A stretch of DNA of 32,972 bases from Erythrobacteraceae bacterium (GCA_002706445.1 PALE01000071.1:1-32972), one strand, 5' to 3'. Positions 17,246 through 25,385 are shown, counted from the first letter of the stretch. The notes: generated by a model from the letters alone, not told the origin. Program-made: numbers and translations.

Positions 17246-18772
17246 CTAAACGACGCGCCCGATGTTGCGCCCGCTCTCGTCGCGCGTCACCGCCAGCTTC
17301 GCGCCGAAAGGCTCGCCGCCTTCGAAGGCTGCACGAGTGGCTTCGTCGGTGAGATCGGCATTGCCGACCACCCGCTCGCCCGATTCATTGCGCCCGATCC
17401 ACACCGCATCGCTGCCGCTTTTCACGTGGTTGATCGTATAGCTTTCGACCGTCGCACTTTCGAACGGCTCATCCGAGCGCGGCACGCCGTCGGCGGCCTT
17501 GGCCAGCGTCTCGAACCGCGCGCCGCCCGACCAGTCGGCAGGCTCGGTCGAGTAAATGCCGGTCGCATATTTGCTCATCCAGCCGCCGTTTGCGCCGACC
17601 AGAGCATAGCTGCCCGGCTCGCCGCGCACCCGCTCGACCGCTTCGCAAATCGCATGCGCGGAGTAATTGTTCCCCGCCCCGCCAAAGAACGGCAGGCCGC
17701 CGGTCAGCGTCAGCCCGCGCGGATCGTCGGTGGCGATGCCAAAGTGGTCGCAGGGGTTGAAGACGGGGATCGCAAAGCAGGAATAGAAATCGAGATAGCG
17801 CATGTCCGCCATCGACTTGCCTGCCATTTCGAGCGCGGCTTCGAGCGAGCCGATAGAGGCCGGATTGGCAGCAAGGTCAGGGCGTTCGGACAGCTGCAAT
17901 TCGGTCGCGGCGGTGACCGCGTGAATATGCACCCACTTGTCTTCCGGAACGCCCAGTTCGCGGGCCTTGGCAGCGCTGGCGATAATGATCGCCGCAGCCT
18001 GGTTCACCTGATCGCGCGCCACCGTCATGCGGGTATAGGGTTCGGCCACGATGCGGTTGCGCTCGGTAATCGTGGCGAGTTCAGCCGCGCTGCGGTGCTT
18101 GGGCGCAGCGGCGTGGGGGTTGGCGGCAGCGATCTTTGTAAAAGGCTCGAACAGCTCGCCAATGTCGCGGCGATATTCGTCGAGGCTCTTGCCAAGCTTT
18201 GCCCGCCGCGCATTTTCGGCAATCGCATAGAGCGGGATTGCGCCGCTTGCGCCATGCGCAAACAATTGCGGTTCGATCATGCCGTCGAGGCCGTAGCCGC
18301 GATCCTCGAACTCGCCCCCGATTTCCTCGGACCAGTCGGGGCTCTCGCCCTTGGCGGCGAGCGCCAGCGCGGTCGAGATGACTTCCGAGCCGACGATCAC
18401 CGCGCAGTCGCTTTCGCCCGCTGCAATCGCGCTCGCAAATTCGCCGACATATTGCTGGTTGGTCTGCCCGCCCGTTGGCGAGAGGATCAGCCGCTCGGGA
18501 CACGCCCCGACCCGCTTGGCGAGCGCGCCCGGAATGTTGTCGGGCCGCCCGAATGGCGGCTCCTTTCCGGGCCGCGACATTTCGAAAGCGCGGATGGCGG
18601 CGAGCGTGTCGATAGCTTCCGCTACCTCCCCGCTCGCGCCAGCATTGTCGATTGCCGCAGCAAGCGCCCGCCCGCCGAGTTCCATATAGGACAGCGCTTC
18701 ATAGCCGGGCTGGCCGACGTGTTCGGACGCCTGCCCGACCCCGATGATGACGGGCGTGTTGTCAGCAATCAT
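17246..18772 (-). CDS. Thiolase-like protein (TLP1 type), annotated family: acetyl-CoA acetyltransferase
   Basis: This 508-residue thiolase-superfamily protein is longer than ordinary thiolases, with an extra C-terminal domain of about 100 residues (from roughly 400) like the mycobacterial thiolase-like protein type 1. The loop that normally holds the acylated cysteine reads LSPTGGQTNQQ (residues about 96-106) and has no Cys, so ordinary thiolytic cleavage is doubtful. DRYLDFYSCFAIPVF-like and GGLPFFGGAGNNYSAHAI segments are typical of the group, as is GANGGWMSKYATGIYS. The ATG lies nine bases after the upstream thiolase stop and uses TGAGG there as its ribosome site. The probable substrates are CoA thioesters; the role is unknown. 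Confidence 0.85.
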   Translation of the reverse strand: MIADNTPVIIGVGQASEHVGQPGYEALSYMELGGRALAAAIDNAGASGEVAEAIDTLAAIRAFEMSRPGKEPPFGRPDNIPGALAKRVGACPERLILSPTGGQTNQQYVGEFASAIAAGESDCAVIVGSEVISTALALAAKGESPDWSEEIGGEFEDRGYGLDGMIEPQLFAHGASGAIPLYAIAENARRAKLGKSLDEYRRDIGELFEPFTKIAAANPHAAAPKHRSAAELATITERNRIVAEPYTRMTVARDQVNQAAAIIIASAAKARELGVPEDKWVHIHAVTAATELQLSERPDLAANPASIGSLEAALEMAGKSMADMRYLDFYSCFAIPVFNPCDHFGIATDDPRGLTLTGGLPFFGGAGNNYSAHAICEAVERVRGEPGSYALVGANGGWMSKYATGIYSTEPADWSGGARFETLAKAADGVPRSDEPFESATVESYTINHVKSGSDAVWIGRNESGERVVGNADLTDEATRAAFEGGEPFGAKLAVTRDESGRNIGRVV

Positions 18773-18781
18773 GTGCGTGCC

Positions 18782-20050
18782 TCAGTCTACGAAGTCTTCG
18801 ACGCGCTCGATGATGATCGCCGGAGCCATGCCGCCCGCGGCGCACATGGTGACGAGGCCGGTCTTGAGGTCGCGGCGTTCAAGCTCGTCGATGATCGTGC
18901 CGATCAGGATCGAGCCGGTGGCTCCGATCGGGTGACCCAGCGCAATCGAGCCGCCGTTGACGTTGACCTTGTCCCAGTCGAGTTCGAGATCGCGCACGAA
19001 TTTGGCGGCGACCACGGCAAAGGCTTCGTTGATTTCGAACAGGTCGATGTCGTCAATGCTCATGCCCGCCTTGGCGAGAACCTTCTTCGCTGCCGGAACC
19101 GGCGCGTTGAGCATCAGCGTAGGATCATCGCCCATATTGGCGGTCGCAACGATGCGCGCGCGCGGCTTGAGGCCGTGCTTTTGCGCATAGTCCTTTGAGC
19201 ACACCAGCACCGCAGCCGCCCCATCGACCACGCCCGAGCTGTTGCCCGCGTGGTGGAAGTTCTGGATGTCGACGTCGGGATACTTCTGGTTGATCAGCCC
19301 GCGGAACGTCGTGCCCTTCGCATCAAGCGGAACGTCGGCGATCTTGGTGAAAGCGGGTTCGAGCTTGGCGAGGTCTTCGCGGGTCGTCTGCGGACGCGGA
19401 TATTCGTCATGGTCGAGCACCACCGTGCCATCATCGGCCACCACCGGCACAACCGACTTGGCAAAACGGCCTTCGCTGATTGCTTCGGCAGCGCGCTGCT
19501 GCGAGCGGTAGCCGACTTCGTCCAGTTCCTCGCGGGTGAAGCCTTCGATCGTGGCAATCGCGTCGCCGCAAATGCCCTGGTGCGACTGCGAGTGCACTTT
19601 CTGCAGACGCTCGTTGTGGCTGCCCATCATCGGGCCCTTGATGCCGGCCTGCATCTTTTCCTTCGCCATGGCGGCGGTGAGGCTCATCATCTCGGTGCCG
19701 CCGGCCACAATGCAGTCTTCCATGCCGCTCATGATCTGCGCCGCGGCAAGGTTCACGCTGGTGATGCCGCCGCCGCAGAAGCGGTCGAGCGTGGTGCCGC
19801 TGGAGGTCACATCATAGCCCGCGTCCAGTGCGGCCATGCGGCCCATGTCGCCTGCCTGCATGCCGTCCTGCGTCGAAACCGACCAGATCACGTCGTCGAC
19901 GGTGCTGGTGTCGAGGCTGTTACGCTCGGCAATTGCCTTGAGCACGGTGGCGGCGAGATGCTGCGGGTGCTGCTCTGCCAGAGCGCCCTTCCCTTGCTTC
20001 CCGATCCCGCGCGGAGTGCGCACTGCGTCGATGATATATGCCTCGCCCAT
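18782..20050 (-). CDS. Acetyl-CoA C-acyltransferase (thiolase)
   Basis: This 422-residue thiolase has all catalytic groups: Cys92 in LDRFCGGG, His373 in GHPIGATG and Cys403 in MCAAGGMAP. It cleaves 3-ketoacyl-CoA with CoA, the last step of beta-oxidation, or runs the reverse condensation. The ATG at 20050 (MGEAYIIDAVRTPRG) is chosen over an in-frame start at 20125: it matches the family N-terminus and follows GAGAGGAAA. It heads a minus-strand pair with the TLP1 gene and is divergent from the crotonase gene. A palindrome resembling MerR-type fatty/branched-chain acid operators lies in the shared promoter region. Confidence 0.94.
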   Translation of the reverse strand: MGEAYIIDAVRTPRGIGKQGKGALAEQHPQHLAATVLKAIAERNSLDTSTVDDVIWSVSTQDGMQAGDMGRMAALDAGYDVTSSGTTLDRFCGGGITSVNLAAAQIMSGMEDCIVAGGTEMMSLTAAMAKEKMQAGIKGPMMGSHNERLQKVHSQSHQGICGDAIATIEGFTREELDEVGYRSQQRAAEAISEGRFAKSVVPVVADDGTVVLDHDEYPRPQTTREDLAKLEPAFTKIADVPLDAKGTTFRGLINQKYPDVDIQNFHHAGNSSGVVDGAAAVLVCSKDYAQKHGLKPRARIVATANMGDDPTLMLNAPVPAAKKVLAKAGMSIDDIDLFEINEAFAVVAAKFVRDLELDWDKVNVNGGSIALGHPIGATGSILIGTIIDELERRDLKTGLVTMCAAGGMAPAIIIERVEDFVD

Positions 20051-20067
20051 GGTTTTTCCTCTCAGGT

Positions 20068-20104
20068 CTGATAACGGTTGACGTTGACGTTTGCGTAAGC
20101 GTAG
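20068..20104. promoter_or_regulatory. Divergent promoter region with LiuR-like palindrome
   Basis: ACGTTTGC-GTAAGCGT (20087-20102) is a palindrome matching at 6 of 8 paired positions, close to the ideal ACGTTTAC/GTAAACGT. It is preceded by two tandem TTGACG boxes (20078-20083, 20084-20089). From memory, this resembles sites of the MerR-family regulator LiuR, which controls branched-chain amino-acid and acyl-CoA degradation genes. On the minus strand TTACGC (20098-20093) and TATCAG (20073-20068) are 19 bases apart, a MerR-style spacing, but the boxes are weak. Confidence 0.45.
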
Positions 20105-20164
20105 CCCACCAAGAGCGCAAGACAAGTTTCAGTTTGCAATCGAGAGAATTGGGAGAGCAAAATA

Positions 20165-20926
20165 GTGACCGATGAAGTTCTGACTCAGGTGGAAGACGGC
20201 GTCCTGATCGTCACCATCAACCGCCCCGAAGCCAAGAATGCGATGACCAAGGCCGCATCCGAAGCGATTGCCGCGGCGATGGATCGACTCGATGCCGAGG
20301 ACGAACTGCGAGTCGGTATTCTGACCGGTGCGGGCGGAACTTTCTGCTCGGGCATGGATCTGAAGGGCTTCCTGCGCGGCGAAAGCCCCAGCGTCGAAGG
20401 GCGCGGTTTCGGCGGCGTGGTGCAGGCTCCGCCCGCCAAGCCGCTGATTGCAGCGGTCGAAGGTTATGCGCTTGCAGGCGGGCTCGAACTGATGATCGCC
20501 TGCGACCTTGTCGTGGCCAACGCGAATGCGAAATTCGGTATTCCCGAAGTGAAGCGCGGCCTCGTCGCGGCAGCCGGCGGCGTGATGATGCTGCCCGACC
20601 AGATCCCCGAGCGGGTCGCGATGGAGCTGGCGCTGACCGGCGATTTCATCGACGCGGGCCGTGCCTATGAACTCGGTCTCATCAACACCGTGACCGAAGG
20701 TTCCGCTCTCGACGGAGCAAAGGCGCTCGCCGCCAAGATCGTCGCCAACGGCCCGCTCGCAGTGCGCGTGTCGAAGCAGATCGTGAAGGAATCGCGCGGT
20801 TGGGCGATGGATGAACGCTACACCAATCAGGGCAAGCTGATTGCGCCGGTGTTCGTCTCCGAAGACGCCCGCGAAGGCGCGGCTGCCTTCGCCGAAAAGC
20901 GCGCGCCCAACTGGAAGGGCAAGTAA
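20165..20926 (+). CDS. Crotonase / enoyl-CoA hydratase family protein
   Basis: This 253-residue crotonase-fold enzyme probably hydrates an enoyl-CoA. The oxyanion-hole segments are present: TGAGGTFCSGMDL (54-66) and VEGYALAGGLELMIACDL (98-115). Two candidate acidic catalytic residues are Glu108 (GGLEL) and Glu128 (GIPEVKRGL). The start is a GTG at 20165 with GGGAGAG seven bases upstream. The gene is divergent from the thiolase gene and 168 bases upstream of an acyl-CoA dehydrogenase gene on the same strand. These enzymes together cover most of a beta-oxidation cycle; the 3-hydroxyacyl-CoA dehydrogenase is missing here. Substrate specificity within the crotonases cannot be assigned. Confidence 0.92.
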   Translation: MTDEVLTQVEDGVLIVTINRPEAKNAMTKAASEAIAAAMDRLDAEDELRVGILTGAGGTFCSGMDLKGFLRGESPSVEGRGFGGVVQAPPAKPLIAAVEGYALAGGLELMIACDLVVANANAKFGIPEVKRGLVAAAGGVMMLPDQIPERVAMELALTGDFIDAGRAYELGLINTVTEGSALDGAKALAAKIVANGPLAVRVSKQIVKESRGWAMDERYTNQGKLIAPVFVSEDAREGAAAFAEKRAPNWKGK

Positions 20927-20936
20927 TTTGATTTGA

Positions 20937-20954
20937 GGCGCGCATAGGCGCGCC
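20937..20954 (+). other. Short GC hairpin after the crotonase gene
   Basis: GGCGCGC-ATAG-GCGCGCC is a perfect 7-bp stem starting 11 bases after the crotonase stop. It lacks a T-run, so it may stabilise the mRNA end or act as a weak terminator. Confidence 0.4.
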
Positions 20955-20964
20955 GCCGGTGCCG

Positions 20965-21037
20965 CCCGCTCCCTCCGCCCTTCCACCCGGATTTTCACTC
21001 CGGGTCATGATCCGGGTGGAAGGGCGGAGGGAGCGGG
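20965..21037. repeat. Perfect 28-bp inverted repeat
   Basis: The left arm 20965-20992 (begins CCCGCTCCCTCCGCCC, ends CCCGGAT) is exactly complementary to the right arm 21010-21037, with a 17-base loop (20993-21009). It fills the gap between the crotonase and acyl-CoA dehydrogenase genes, ending 57 bases before the latter's ATG. If transcribed it forms one very stable stem. It lacks a T-run. It could be a dispersed palindromic (REP-like) element or an attenuating structure; no other copy is in this window. Confidence 0.9.
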
Positions 21038-21094
21038 TGGCAACGGCAAGGTCAGGCGGATGTCTGGCCGCACCGAACGGAGAGAGGAAAAACA

Positions 21095-22258
21095 ATGTCG
21101 GTAATCAACGTCCCCCAGCCCGAATTCATGGAAGACGAGGAGATTGCAATCTTCGCCGATGCCGTGGGCAAATTCTATCAGCAGCACGCCCCTGAAAAGC
21201 GCGTCGCGAAATGGCGTGAAGACGGCCAGGTCGAACGCGAGTTCTGGAACGAGGCGGGCGCAGCCGGCCTGCTCGGCGTTTCGGTGCCGGAAGAATACGG
21301 CGGCCACGGCGGCGACTTCCGGCACGATATGGTGGTGATCGACCAGCAGGCGAAGCACGGCGTCGACGGCTTTGCCGCGAGCCTGCACAATACCATCATC
21401 CTGCCCTATCTCGTGCGTCACGGCACCGAGGAGCAGAAGCAGAAATATCTGCCCAAGCTCGTCACCGGCGAACTGGTGAGCGCGATTGCGATGACCGAAC
21501 CGGGGGTCGGCAGCGATCTCCAGTCGATCACCACCACCGCTCTCAAGGACGGCAATGGCTACCGCATCAACGGGTCCAAGACCTATATCTCGAACGGCCA
21601 GACCGCCGACTTCATCGTCGTCGTCGCCAAGACCGACCCGAACGAACGCGCCAAGGGCATCTCGCTGATGCTGCTCGAAACCGAGGGCGCCGAAGGGTTC
21701 CAGCGCGGCAAGAAGCTCGACAAGATCGGGCTCGATGCGGCGGATACTTCGGAGCTGTTCTTCGACAATGTCTTCGTGCCGGCGGAAAACGTGCTCGGCG
21801 GAGTCGAGGGCAAGGGCTTTTACCAGTTGATGGGCGAGCTTGCGCAGGAACGCCTCGTGATCGCCATGGGCGCGGCCACGGGCATCGAAAAGGCGCTCGA
21901 GGTCACAGTCGATTACGTCAAGAACCGCAAGGCTTTCGGCCAGACAATCTGGGACTTCCAGAACACCCAGTTCGTGCTCGCCGACCTCAAGGCGCGCGGC
22001 ACGGCGGCGCGTATTTTCGTCAACGATTGCATCGCCAAGCTGCTGAAGGGCGAGCTTGACGTCGCAACCGCCGCAATGGCGAAATACTGGGTCACCGAAC
22101 TGCAGAGTGAGGTGGTCGACAAATGCCTCCAGCTGCACGGCGGCGCGGGCTACATCAACGAATATCCGATCGCCAAGATGTACCGCGACACGCGCATCAG
22201 CCGCATCTTCGGCGGTTCGAACGAAGTCATGAAGATGCTGATCGCAAGGTCCATGTGA
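21095..22258 (+). CDS. Acyl-CoA dehydrogenase
   Basis: This 387-residue FAD enzyme introduces the 2,3-double bond into an acyl-CoA. Family signatures are the FAD-binding MTEPGVGSDLQSI and, near the C-terminus, QLHGGAGYINEYPIAKMYRDTRISRIFGG followed by SNEVMKMLIAR. Glu377 sits where the catalytic base of many members lies. The ATG at 21095 has GAGAGAGGAAA upstream. A hairpin (22266-22293) follows the stop. It probably acts with the upstream crotonase and divergent thiolase in degradation of a fatty, branched or cyclic acid. Chain-length preference cannot be told from the sequence. Confidence 0.95.
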   Translation: MSVINVPQPEFMEDEEIAIFADAVGKFYQQHAPEKRVAKWREDGQVEREFWNEAGAAGLLGVSVPEEYGGHGGDFRHDMVVIDQQAKHGVDGFAASLHNTIILPYLVRHGTEEQKQKYLPKLVTGELVSAIAMTEPGVGSDLQSITTTALKDGNGYRINGSKTYISNGQTADFIVVVAKTDPNERAKGISLMLLETEGAEGFQRGKKLDKIGLDAADTSELFFDNVFVPAENVLGGVEGKGFYQLMGELAQERLVIAMGAATGIEKALEVTVDYVKNRKAFGQTIWDFQNTQFVLADLKARGTAARIFVNDCIAKLLKGELDVATAAMAKYWVTELQSEVVDKCLQLHGGAGYINEYPIAKMYRDTRISRIFGGSNEVMKMLIARSM

Positions 22259-22265
22259 TAGCTGT

Positions 22266-22293
22266 CGGAGCGGGTCGCATACGGCCCGCTCCG
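22266..22293 (+). terminator. Stem-loop after the acyl-CoA dehydrogenase gene
   Basis: CGGAGCGGG (22266-22274) pairs perfectly with CCCGCTCCG (22285-22293) across a 10-base loop, starting 8 bases after the stop codon. No T-run follows, so termination by this hairpin alone is uncertain. Confidence 0.5.
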
Positions 22294-22322
22294 AGGCACA
22301 TCCTGCACAATCAACCCGCTTC

Positions 22323-22595
22323 TTTTGTGTTTCGCAGCCCCATCCGGGTCTGCGTCCTCGGTGCTGTTCCTCGCTACGCTCGGGCACCTGCGGGGCGGCC
22401 GCGTGGCCTTGCGGGCCGCTGATTGCGGCCCGAAACATTGGCAGCCTGAGTAGGAGCGCGAGGACCAAAGCACTTCCATCGAAAAATGCCCAATCGGCGC
22501 GCAGCGCCGCAAGGCCGACTGGCCGCCCGCAGCGGGCGCGGCTTGCCGCGGATCTAGCGAGGACGACGGCGTGGATGCCCCTTCGAAACACAAAA
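22323..22595. repeat. MITE-like element with terminal inverted repeats, 273 bp
   Basis: The ends TTTTGTGTTTCG (22323-22334) and CGAAACACAAAA (22584-22595) are perfect 12-bp inverted repeats. The match continues imperfectly inward for about 38 bases, with CATCC and GTCCTCG blocks at corresponding places on both sides. Inside are several hairpins: CGGGCCGC/GCGGCCCG, GGCGC/GCGCC, GCCCGC/GCGGGC and CGCGGC/GCCGCG. No transposase or credible protein is encoded. The 28-nt block 22333-22360 recurs at 29098-29125 with one mismatch, so this belongs to a dispersed family. It lies in the gap between two convergent genes. Whether it is a mobile remnant or a structured RNA is open. Confidence 0.7.
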
Positions 22596-22599
22596 CCAC

Positions 22600-22638
22600 A
22601 AAAAAAGGGCGGCCCGGCTGTGCCGGTACCGCCCTCTC
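22600..22638 (-). terminator. Rho-independent terminator of the second TonB receptor gene
   Basis: Read on the minus strand, AGGGCGG and CCGGC pair with GCCGG and CCGCCCT around an ACA loop, with a small internal mismatch. Seven T follow. It lies 21 bases after the receptor stop. Confidence 0.88.
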
Positions 22639-22659
22639 AGTCTTTCTGACCCTCTCCGA

Positions 22660-25287
22660 TCAGAACTTGGTGCGAACCGTTACACCGTAGGTGCGCGGGT
22701 CGTCGATGAAGGCGCTGCGGCCGTCACCTGCGAGCGGGGTGTTGAAAGTGATGCCGCGGGTGATCTCGTTGGTGAGGTTCACACCCCACAGCTCGATCCC
22801 GAAGCTCTCGTCCGGCGAGGTAAAGCCGATACGGGCGTTCACTTTCATATTGGCGTCCTGCACGTCGAACGGAACGAGGCCCGTGATGACACCATTGGCC
22901 GATGTCAGGCCCTTGGTGCTGGTCCGGCGCGAGGTTTCGTAGCGCACGTTGACGTTGGCAAGGAAGCTCCAGTCGCTGCTCGAAACCAGCGGTCCGTCAT
23001 AGGTCATGCCGAACACGCCGACGATGTCGGGAGCGTTGGTGAGCGAGGTGCCGCACAGTTCGAGTGCCGGGTTCGGACCGCCGGCAGCCACGAATTGCGC
23101 GTCGCAATCGTCGCCATAGTTCGCATCGGTGTAGGTAACCGCGAGGCTGTTGCTGATGTACGGGGTCCACTGTGCGAACAGTTCGGCTTCGAAGCCCTTG
23201 GCCGTCACGTCGTCCACGTTGAACGTCTGGAACTGGGTGCCGGTGAATTCGAGCACCTGGAAGTCCTGCAGCTCGTTGTAGAAGAACGAGAAGTTGGCAC
23301 GGGCGCGGCCATCGAGCAGCGTTGCCTTCAGACCCAGTTCGTAGGCATCGATCTCTTCCGAACGGAAGCGCGGATCGCCGCCGCTGGCTGCTGCGGTGGA
23401 GTCGAGGTTGAAACCGCCCGCCTTATAGCCGTGGGTGAAACCGCCGTAGATCAGCAGGTCGGGGTTCGGCTCCCATGCGAGCTGACCGGTGTAGATGAAC
23501 TCGTCATCTTCAAACGTCAGGTCGAACTCGCGCGGAAGGAAGCTGACGCCGAGTGCGGGTGCAGCGAACGGGAAACAGCCGATGAAGGCTGCCGGGCCGT
23601 TGAGCGCCGGAGTCGAGAGCGCGCCTGCCACTGCAGTGCCAAGGATCGGTTCCAGCGCCGCGAACGCGGTAGCCTGCGGCGTGCCAGCCAGTGTCAAACC
23701 TGCAAGACAGGCCGGATTGTTGGAGTCGAGCTGGTTGTATGAACCGTCCTTCTTGTCATCGACGTAACGCAGACCCAGCGTAAGGTCCAAAGTGTCGGTG
23801 ACACTAAGGATGTTGTGCGTGAATACCGAGAAGCTTTCACCCTGCTGTTCATAGCGGTTGTAGCCGAAGGCATTGTCCGCGCTGATCGGCGTGGCGAAGA
23901 TCGAGGGATCGGGCGCGCCTGCAAAAACCGTGTTGAGGTAAGCACCAGACTGCGCGACGAGGCCGAGCAGCGCCGGAGCGAGCGGGCCGAGCGCGTTGCC
24001 GAAGTTTGCCTGACCGACATAAGCCTGGAAATCCGGGCCAAGCGTCAGGCTGGCTTCTTCGACGATATCTTCATCGGCGTAATAAACACCGATCAGCCAG
24101 TCGAGCGAGTCGTTGAAGGCGGTGCCTTGCAGACGCGCTTCGGCGGTGAAGGTCGTGATATCGTCAAAGGTCGGCGGCAGGTTGTCTTCGGTGACACCGG
24201 CAACCGAATAGATCTGCACCGCCTGGAAGTCGTCCTGAACGCTTTCGCCCAGGAAGTCGCGATAGGCGACGATGCCGGTGAATTCGACATCGCCGAAGTT
24301 CCAGACGAGCTCGCCCGAAATACCCCACTGGCGGGTGTCGTTGACGACACCGTTACCGTTCGAGAACAGATCGTCGCTGTCGAGGCTCTGCGCGTTGAAC
24401 TGGCCCGAAGTGGTCGAGTGATAGGGCATCGCCACACCATTGGGGGCGGCAGCGGCGAAGAATGCAGGCGTGTATTGCGACGCGGCCTGCATGGTGATCG
24501 AATCGCAGCACAGCTCGTTCGACTTCTGGTAGTCGCCGATAATGCGCAGGCTGATGTCGGCGCTCGGCTCCCACAGCATCTGGCCGCGGACCATGTAGCG
24601 GTCCTTGTCGTTCACATCATTGCCGGTGGCATCGATCAGGAAGCCGTCGCGCTTGCGATAGGCGCCGGTGAAGCGGAAGCCGAGGCTGTCGCTGACGGGC
24701 GTGTTGAGTGCGCCCTGCACATTCATGAAGTCGTAATTGCCGTAGCTCGCCTGTGCGAAGCCGCTGAACTCGTTGAGGTCGGGCGCACGGTTGCGCACCA
24801 CCAGTGCGCCTGCCGTGGTGTTGCGACCGAACAGCGTGCCCTGCGGACCGCGCAGCACTTCGACCTGTTCGACATCGACCAGCTCGCCCAGCGCAACGCC
24901 GGGGCGCGACTGGTACACACCGTCGATGAAAACGCCGACCGCGCTTTCGAGGCCGATGTTGTTACCCGTGGTGCCAATGCCGCGAATACGGATCGAGGTG
25001 CCCTGCGATTCGGTTTGCGAAGACTGGATGTTGAAGCTGGGAGCGACCGCGCCGAGCGTCTGGATGTTGGCGATGCCTTGCTGTTCCAGCTGCGCCGGGG
25101 TCACCGCGGTCACGGCGATCGGAATATCCTGCACGTCGGACGCGCGCCGGGTTGCCGTCACGATAATGACATTGTCGGAACGCGGCGCCTGACGGGCCTG
25201 CTCCTCATTGTCCTGTGCAAATGCCGGGGCGGTAAATGCGCTGCATGCCATAAGGCCTGCAGCATAAGCGGTAAGCTTACGCGTCAT
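22660..25287 (-). CDS. TonB-dependent receptor (875 residues)
   Basis: This outer-membrane receptor has a signal peptide MTRKLTAYAAGLMACSAF... with cleavage near AFA/QD (24/25). A TonB-box-like segment NVIIVTATRRASDVQDIPIAV precedes the plug, with RIRGIGTTGNNIGLESAVGVFIDGVYQSRPG and VEVLRGPQGTLFGRNTTAGAL. The barrel ends in the outer-membrane signature YGVTVRTKF with terminal Phe. The ATG at 25287 (GAGAGGGAAA upstream) is preferred over an in-frame start at 25308. The type is abundant in sphingomonads. Its neighbours are acyl-CoA genes and a BVMO, so a hydrophobic carbon source is a plausible but unproven substrate. Confidence 0.93.
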   Translation of the reverse strand: MTRKLTAYAAGLMACSAFTAPAFAQDNEEQARQAPRSDNVIIVTATRRASDVQDIPIAVTAVTPAQLEQQGIANIQTLGAVAPSFNIQSSQTESQGTSIRIRGIGTTGNNIGLESAVGVFIDGVYQSRPGVALGELVDVEQVEVLRGPQGTLFGRNTTAGALVVRNRAPDLNEFSGFAQASYGNYDFMNVQGALNTPVSDSLGFRFTGAYRKRDGFLIDATGNDVNDKDRYMVRGQMLWEPSADISLRIIGDYQKSNELCCDSITMQAASQYTPAFFAAAAPNGVAMPYHSTTSGQFNAQSLDSDDLFSNGNGVVNDTRQWGISGELVWNFGDVEFTGIVAYRDFLGESVQDDFQAVQIYSVAGVTEDNLPPTFDDITTFTAEARLQGTAFNDSLDWLIGVYYADEDIVEEASLTLGPDFQAYVGQANFGNALGPLAPALLGLVAQSGAYLNTVFAGAPDPSIFATPISADNAFGYNRYEQQGESFSVFTHNILSVTDTLDLTLGLRYVDDKKDGSYNQLDSNNPACLAGLTLAGTPQATAFAALEPILGTAVAGALSTPALNGPAAFIGCFPFAAPALGVSFLPREFDLTFEDDEFIYTGQLAWEPNPDLLIYGGFTHGYKAGGFNLDSTAAASGGDPRFRSEEIDAYELGLKATLLDGRARANFSFFYNELQDFQVLEFTGTQFQTFNVDDVTAKGFEAELFAQWTPYISNSLAVTYTDANYGDDCDAQFVAAGGPNPALELCGTSLTNAPDIVGVFGMTYDGPLVSSSDWSFLANVNVRYETSRRTSTKGLTSANGVITGLVPFDVQDANMKVNARIGFTSPDESFGIELWGVNLTNEITRGITFNTPLAGDGRSAFIDDPRTYGVTVRTKF

Positions 25288-25308
25288 AATTTCCCTCTCC
25301 ACTACCAT

Positions 25309-25328
25309 CCGGTCTTTACCGACCGGTA
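25309..25328. promoter_or_regulatory. Inverted repeats in the leader of the second TonB receptor
   Basis: CCGGTC-TTTACC-GACCGG (25309-25326) is a perfect 6-bp inverted repeat, overlapped by TACCG-AC-CGGTA (25317-25328). They lie 22-41 bases before the ATG. The second resembles TetR-family operators, from general memory only; alternatively the first forms a leader hairpin. Confidence 0.45.
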
Positions 25329-25348
25329 TGTATCTCTCCGAAATTGAG

Positions 25349-25378
25349 ACTATCAGCGGATGGGTGTAAAAATGTCAC
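25349..25378 (-). promoter_or_regulatory. Possible promoter of the second TonB receptor
   Basis: On the minus strand GTGACA (25378-25373) and GATAGT (25354-25349) are 18 bases apart, about 60 bases upstream of the ATG. The boxes match the consensus at 5/6 and 4/6 positions. Confidence 0.35.
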
Positions 25379-25385
25379 AGTTTCT

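Noticed and set aside
22361-22422. Possible short protein read from the repeat element
   Set aside because: The frames through the element are set by GC palindromes, have no ribosome site and no resemblance to known small proteins.
21005-22591. 528-codon open frame antisense to the acyl-CoA dehydrogenase and running into the repeat element
   Set aside because: It combines the antisense strand of a real gene with both palindromic elements, so its length follows from composition and not from coding.
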